Source: Thalassoglobus polymorphus (GTDB taxonomy: Bacteria; Planctomycetota; Planctomycetia; Planctomycetales; Planctomycetaceae). From it: 64,000 bases of DNA. This document shows, in pieces, positions 62,106-64,000 of this stretch (positions within the stretch are counted from its first letter, which is position 1; each line of letters begins with the position of its first letter). The notes beneath the pieces were generated by a model. The model made no database searches. It was not told the DNA's origin and saw nothing but the letters and a program-made list of their open reading frames with translations. Location of the stretch: positions 620,001-684,000 of the forward strand of contig NZ_CP036267.1 of the NCBI RefSeq assembly GCF_007744255.1. Direction: 5' to 3'. The position numbers were made by a program, and so were the translations under genes.

Positions 62106-63188
62106 TTAGTTGCTCGACGTTGCATCTGGGGAGGCAGGGCGATTTGGACGTTGACCACGGGCGGGAACTACGGTTCCTCCTTGTGCCTGAGCTTCTGCAT
62201 TCGTTCGAATGATCGCTCCCGGTGGAGTTTGGGGACGGGCTGAATTCTGAATCGCAGCTTTCGCCTGAGCTTGAGCACGTGCTTCGACTGACGAAAACGC
62301 TTCCAGCATCTGCTCATTTTGATCGGCCTGAGCCAACAGGGCAGCGTTGCCTTCAGCTAATGCACGGTCACGCACAGATGCAATTTCCGCACGACGCTTA
62401 CGAACAGCTGTATTGATTGAGGCATCCAGATCAGCCTGGCTGCGGAAGATGAGTCCGACACCATTTTGACGGCGAGCTTCGACGTCATTTCCTTGTTCTG
62501 CGGCGGAAGCTTCAGTTGAATTTCGTGTCGACTGCGCAGCGGAGGCGGGAGCCGATGTTGCTGCGCTCAATCCTCCTGACAAGTTACTTTCTGCTGCGAC
62601 TTGCTGTTTAAATGGGTTGTACTTCCCAAAGACCACGTCGAGATGTGTCATTTCCTGGGCGTTGACAATTACTGGAATCCCGGGTCGGTTGAGAGAGAGT
62701 ACGGCAGCACCATCCGCTCTCATGTTTTGACGGGCTAAAAGACCTCCTGCAACACCCTTCCCAGCACCAGTCTCTGTGCGCATTTGGGTGTTTGTTTGAG
62801 CTCCGACTCCCAGACCGAGCCCCAAATTGGAGTCCAACCGTAATTGAGTTCCGGTTTGCACCCGTTGTTGATTTTGAGCCTGAACTCGTTCTTGCGTTGC
62901 TGCCTGAACTTGTTGTTGCAATTGAGTTTGCAATTGCTGCTGGACTTGAGTTTGAACCTGTTGCTGAACTTGTCCTTGAATCTGAGCCTGAACCTGCTGC
63001 TGCACTTGTGATTGGACTTGTGCCTGAACTTGCTGTTGAACTTGAGTACGTACTCGCTCAGTCACATTTGCAGCGACGCGGGCACTTTGATTTGCTTGTA
63101 ACCCCAACTGAGCTTCAGCCTGCGATCCAAGTGTCGCTGCCAGACCGAAGACTAAAATGAGTCCTGTTGTATGAGACATCTTCTTCAT
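62106..63188 (-). CDS. Exported glutamine-rich repeat protein
   Basis: The 360-residue protein starts at ATG 63188 (AAGGAA eight bases upstream; the frame runs on to 63380 without support). After a signal peptide (TGLILVFGLAATLGSQAEAQ) residues ~45-130 consist of four-residue units such as QVQA and QVQQ (QVQQQVQAQVQSQ and so on), likely a long helix or coiled coil. The DNA there is a degenerate 12-bp tandem repeat. The middle contains VIVNAQEMTHLDVVFGKYNPF. The C-terminal region is Ala/Glu/Arg-rich helix (IASVRDRALAEGNAALLAQA). Function is unknown; an envelope structural role is a guess. Confidence 0.75.
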   Translation of the reverse strand: MKKMSHTTGLILVFGLAATLGSQAEAQLGLQANQSARVAANVTERVRTQVQQQVQAQVQSQVQQQVQAQIQGQVQQQVQTQVQQQLQTQLQQQVQAATQERVQAQNQQRVQTGTQLRLDSNLGLGLGVGAQTNTQMRTETGAGKGVAGGLLARQNMRADGAAVLSLNRPGIPVIVNAQEMTHLDVVFGKYNPFKQQVAAESNLSGGLSAATSAPASAAQSTRNSTEASAAEQGNDVEARRQNGVGLIFRSQADLDASINTAVRKRRAEIASVRDRALAEGNAALLAQADQNEQMLEAFSSVEARAQAQAKAAIQNSARPQTPPGAIIRTNAEAQAQGGTVVPARGQRPNRPASPDATSSN

Positions 63189-63419
63189 CAATTGAATTCC
63201 TTTTCTGATGATTTGAAAATTTCCGAAATTCAGACTTTCAGCCATTCTTGTCGCTTTTGGCGTATCTGGATGTCGCAGAAAGCTCGTATTGCCCAAACGA
63301 TTCGCTCTCTTTATCTTGATCGAAGACAGTATCAGAAGCGAGAAAACAGGAACAGATGAATTTAAACTGGGCTGAAACAAACGTTCTCTACCAATATTTC
63401 AGATCACTATGGAGCCAAG

Positions 63420-64000
63420 GTGGACCAGAGTCCCAACATCTGTTTGCCGCTCGCGTTACTGCTAATTGCAGGAACCCTGTGGTTGCCAACGCTGAATGCC
63501 AGTGAAAGTGGAGATCCGATTGAGGCATATCTCCTCAAACGTCTCGATGAAAATCCGTCTCATGCAGACAGTTGGAGGTTACTGGGGCGGGTCTACCAAA
63601 AACGCGGCGACATCGCCGGTGCCAAGCAGGCCTTTCAAAAGTCACTGGACAATGACCCGTATTCTGCAGCTGCTTTGTTCGACTATGGGCAGGTTATTGC
63701 CGATGAAGAAGGTCAACAGGCAGCATTTTCATATTTTCAGAAAGTTTACGAGATTGCCCCGGAAAGTGACTACGCAAAGCAATTACGCGAACTCGGTATC
63801 CCTGAACCACAACAATCCAGCGAAGCCATCAACGCGGTTTATGAAGTGCTTACACCGGAAGAAATCCTGCAAACCGACTATCAAATACAGCGATTCGATG
63901 AATCAGAAAATCTAGAGCGTCGAAATCGCGAGCTGAATCCAGTTGTTCAAACCGATGACGATCGATTCCGATTCTTCCTTGAAACGGGCGTGCTTTACAA
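63420..64000 (+). CDS. Exported TPR protein, 3' end cut off by the window
   Basis: The frame starts at GTG 63420 with GGAG five bases upstream and runs to the window edge, 193 codons. A signal peptide (LPLALLLIAGTLWLPTLNAS) is followed by TPR repeats (SWRLLGRVYQKRGDIAGAKQ, AFQKSLDNDP, AFSYFQKVYEIAPESDYAK). A C-terminal domain (DDRFRFFLETGVLY) continues beyond the window. It is divergent from the Gln-rich gene; the 230-base spacer must hold both promoters. Function is unknown. Confidence 0.7.
   Translation, partial: MDQSPNICLPLALLLIAGTLWLPTLNASESGDPIEAYLLKRLDENPSHADSWRLLGRVYQKRGDIAGAKQAFQKSLDNDPYSAAALFDYGQVIADEEGQQAAFSYFQKVYEIAPESDYAKQLRELGIPEPQQSSEAINAVYEVLTPEEILQTDYQIQRFDESENLERRNRELNPVVQTDDDRFRFFLETGVLY

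Noticed and set aside
62890-63060. Regularly spaced repeats resembling a CRISPR array
   Set aside because: The period is 12 bases without spacers and encodes QVQA/QVQQ units in an open reading frame.

Overview
The window looks like a chromosomal segment of a planctomycete (Planctomycetota, probably Planctomycetales). The reasons are a DUF1559 pseudopilin-like protein, a DUF1501 Tat-exported protein, a DUF1080 (3-keto-disaccharide hydrolase) protein, a Ser/Thr kinase fused to a sulfatase-modifying-factor domain, several secreted carbohydrate-active-type proteins, multihaem cytochromes fused to other domains, and many small operons on both strands separated by long spacers. Genus cannot be fixed from this sequence. 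No rRNA, tRNA, CRISPR array or intact prophage was seen.

Layout. 1-2.9 kb is the tail of the spc ribosomal operon (rplO-secY-map), with a clear terminator between secY and map. 3-8 kb holds secreted sugar-related proteins and a cysteine-free FmdB-like protein. 8.6-16.5 kb has an NfeD-type membrane protease behind a good sigma-70-like promoter, then an apparent operon: DUF1559 pseudopilin, 58-residue lipoprotein, polytopic membrane protein with a TPR-like tail, and a seven-CxxCH cytochrome. 16.7-27.9 kb is mixed metabolism, ending with polyprenyl diphosphate synthase and dxs, translationally coupled (isoprenoid precursor supply).

27.9-33 kb is the accessory region. It contains a REP-associated tyrosine transposase broken by one in-frame TGA, REP palindromes between almost every gene, a HEPN-like protein on AT-richer DNA, and a decayed IS4-type element with recognisable terminal inverted repeats that holds a truncated transposase, a REP and other fragments. 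Next to it is a Ni-superoxide dismutase with a Sec signal peptide placed so that signal peptidase would expose the metal-binding His1.

33-47 kb carries a Gfo/Idh/MocA oxidoreductase, a beta-propeller dihaem cytochrome, cytidine deaminase, an ABC transporter pair, accD with a Ser/Thr kinase, a histidine-phosphatase-fold protein lacking its catalytic residues, rpe, gap and rpmI-rplT. 46.5-64 kb carries an outer-membrane beta-barrel protein, a metallophosphoesterase-tetrahaem cytochrome fusion, cdsA, a glycosyltransferase, panC, lgt, a two-domain fasciclin protein, the kinase-FGE fusion, a glutamine-rich repeat protein and the start of a TPR protein.

Two dispersed non-coding repeat families (80 nt and about 100 nt) recur in intergenic spaces across the window in addition to the REPs. 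No complete new defence or biosynthetic system was identified. The strongest leads are the secreted NiSOD, the REP/RAYT region with its HEPN-like gene, the pseudo-phosphatase and the dispersed repeats.
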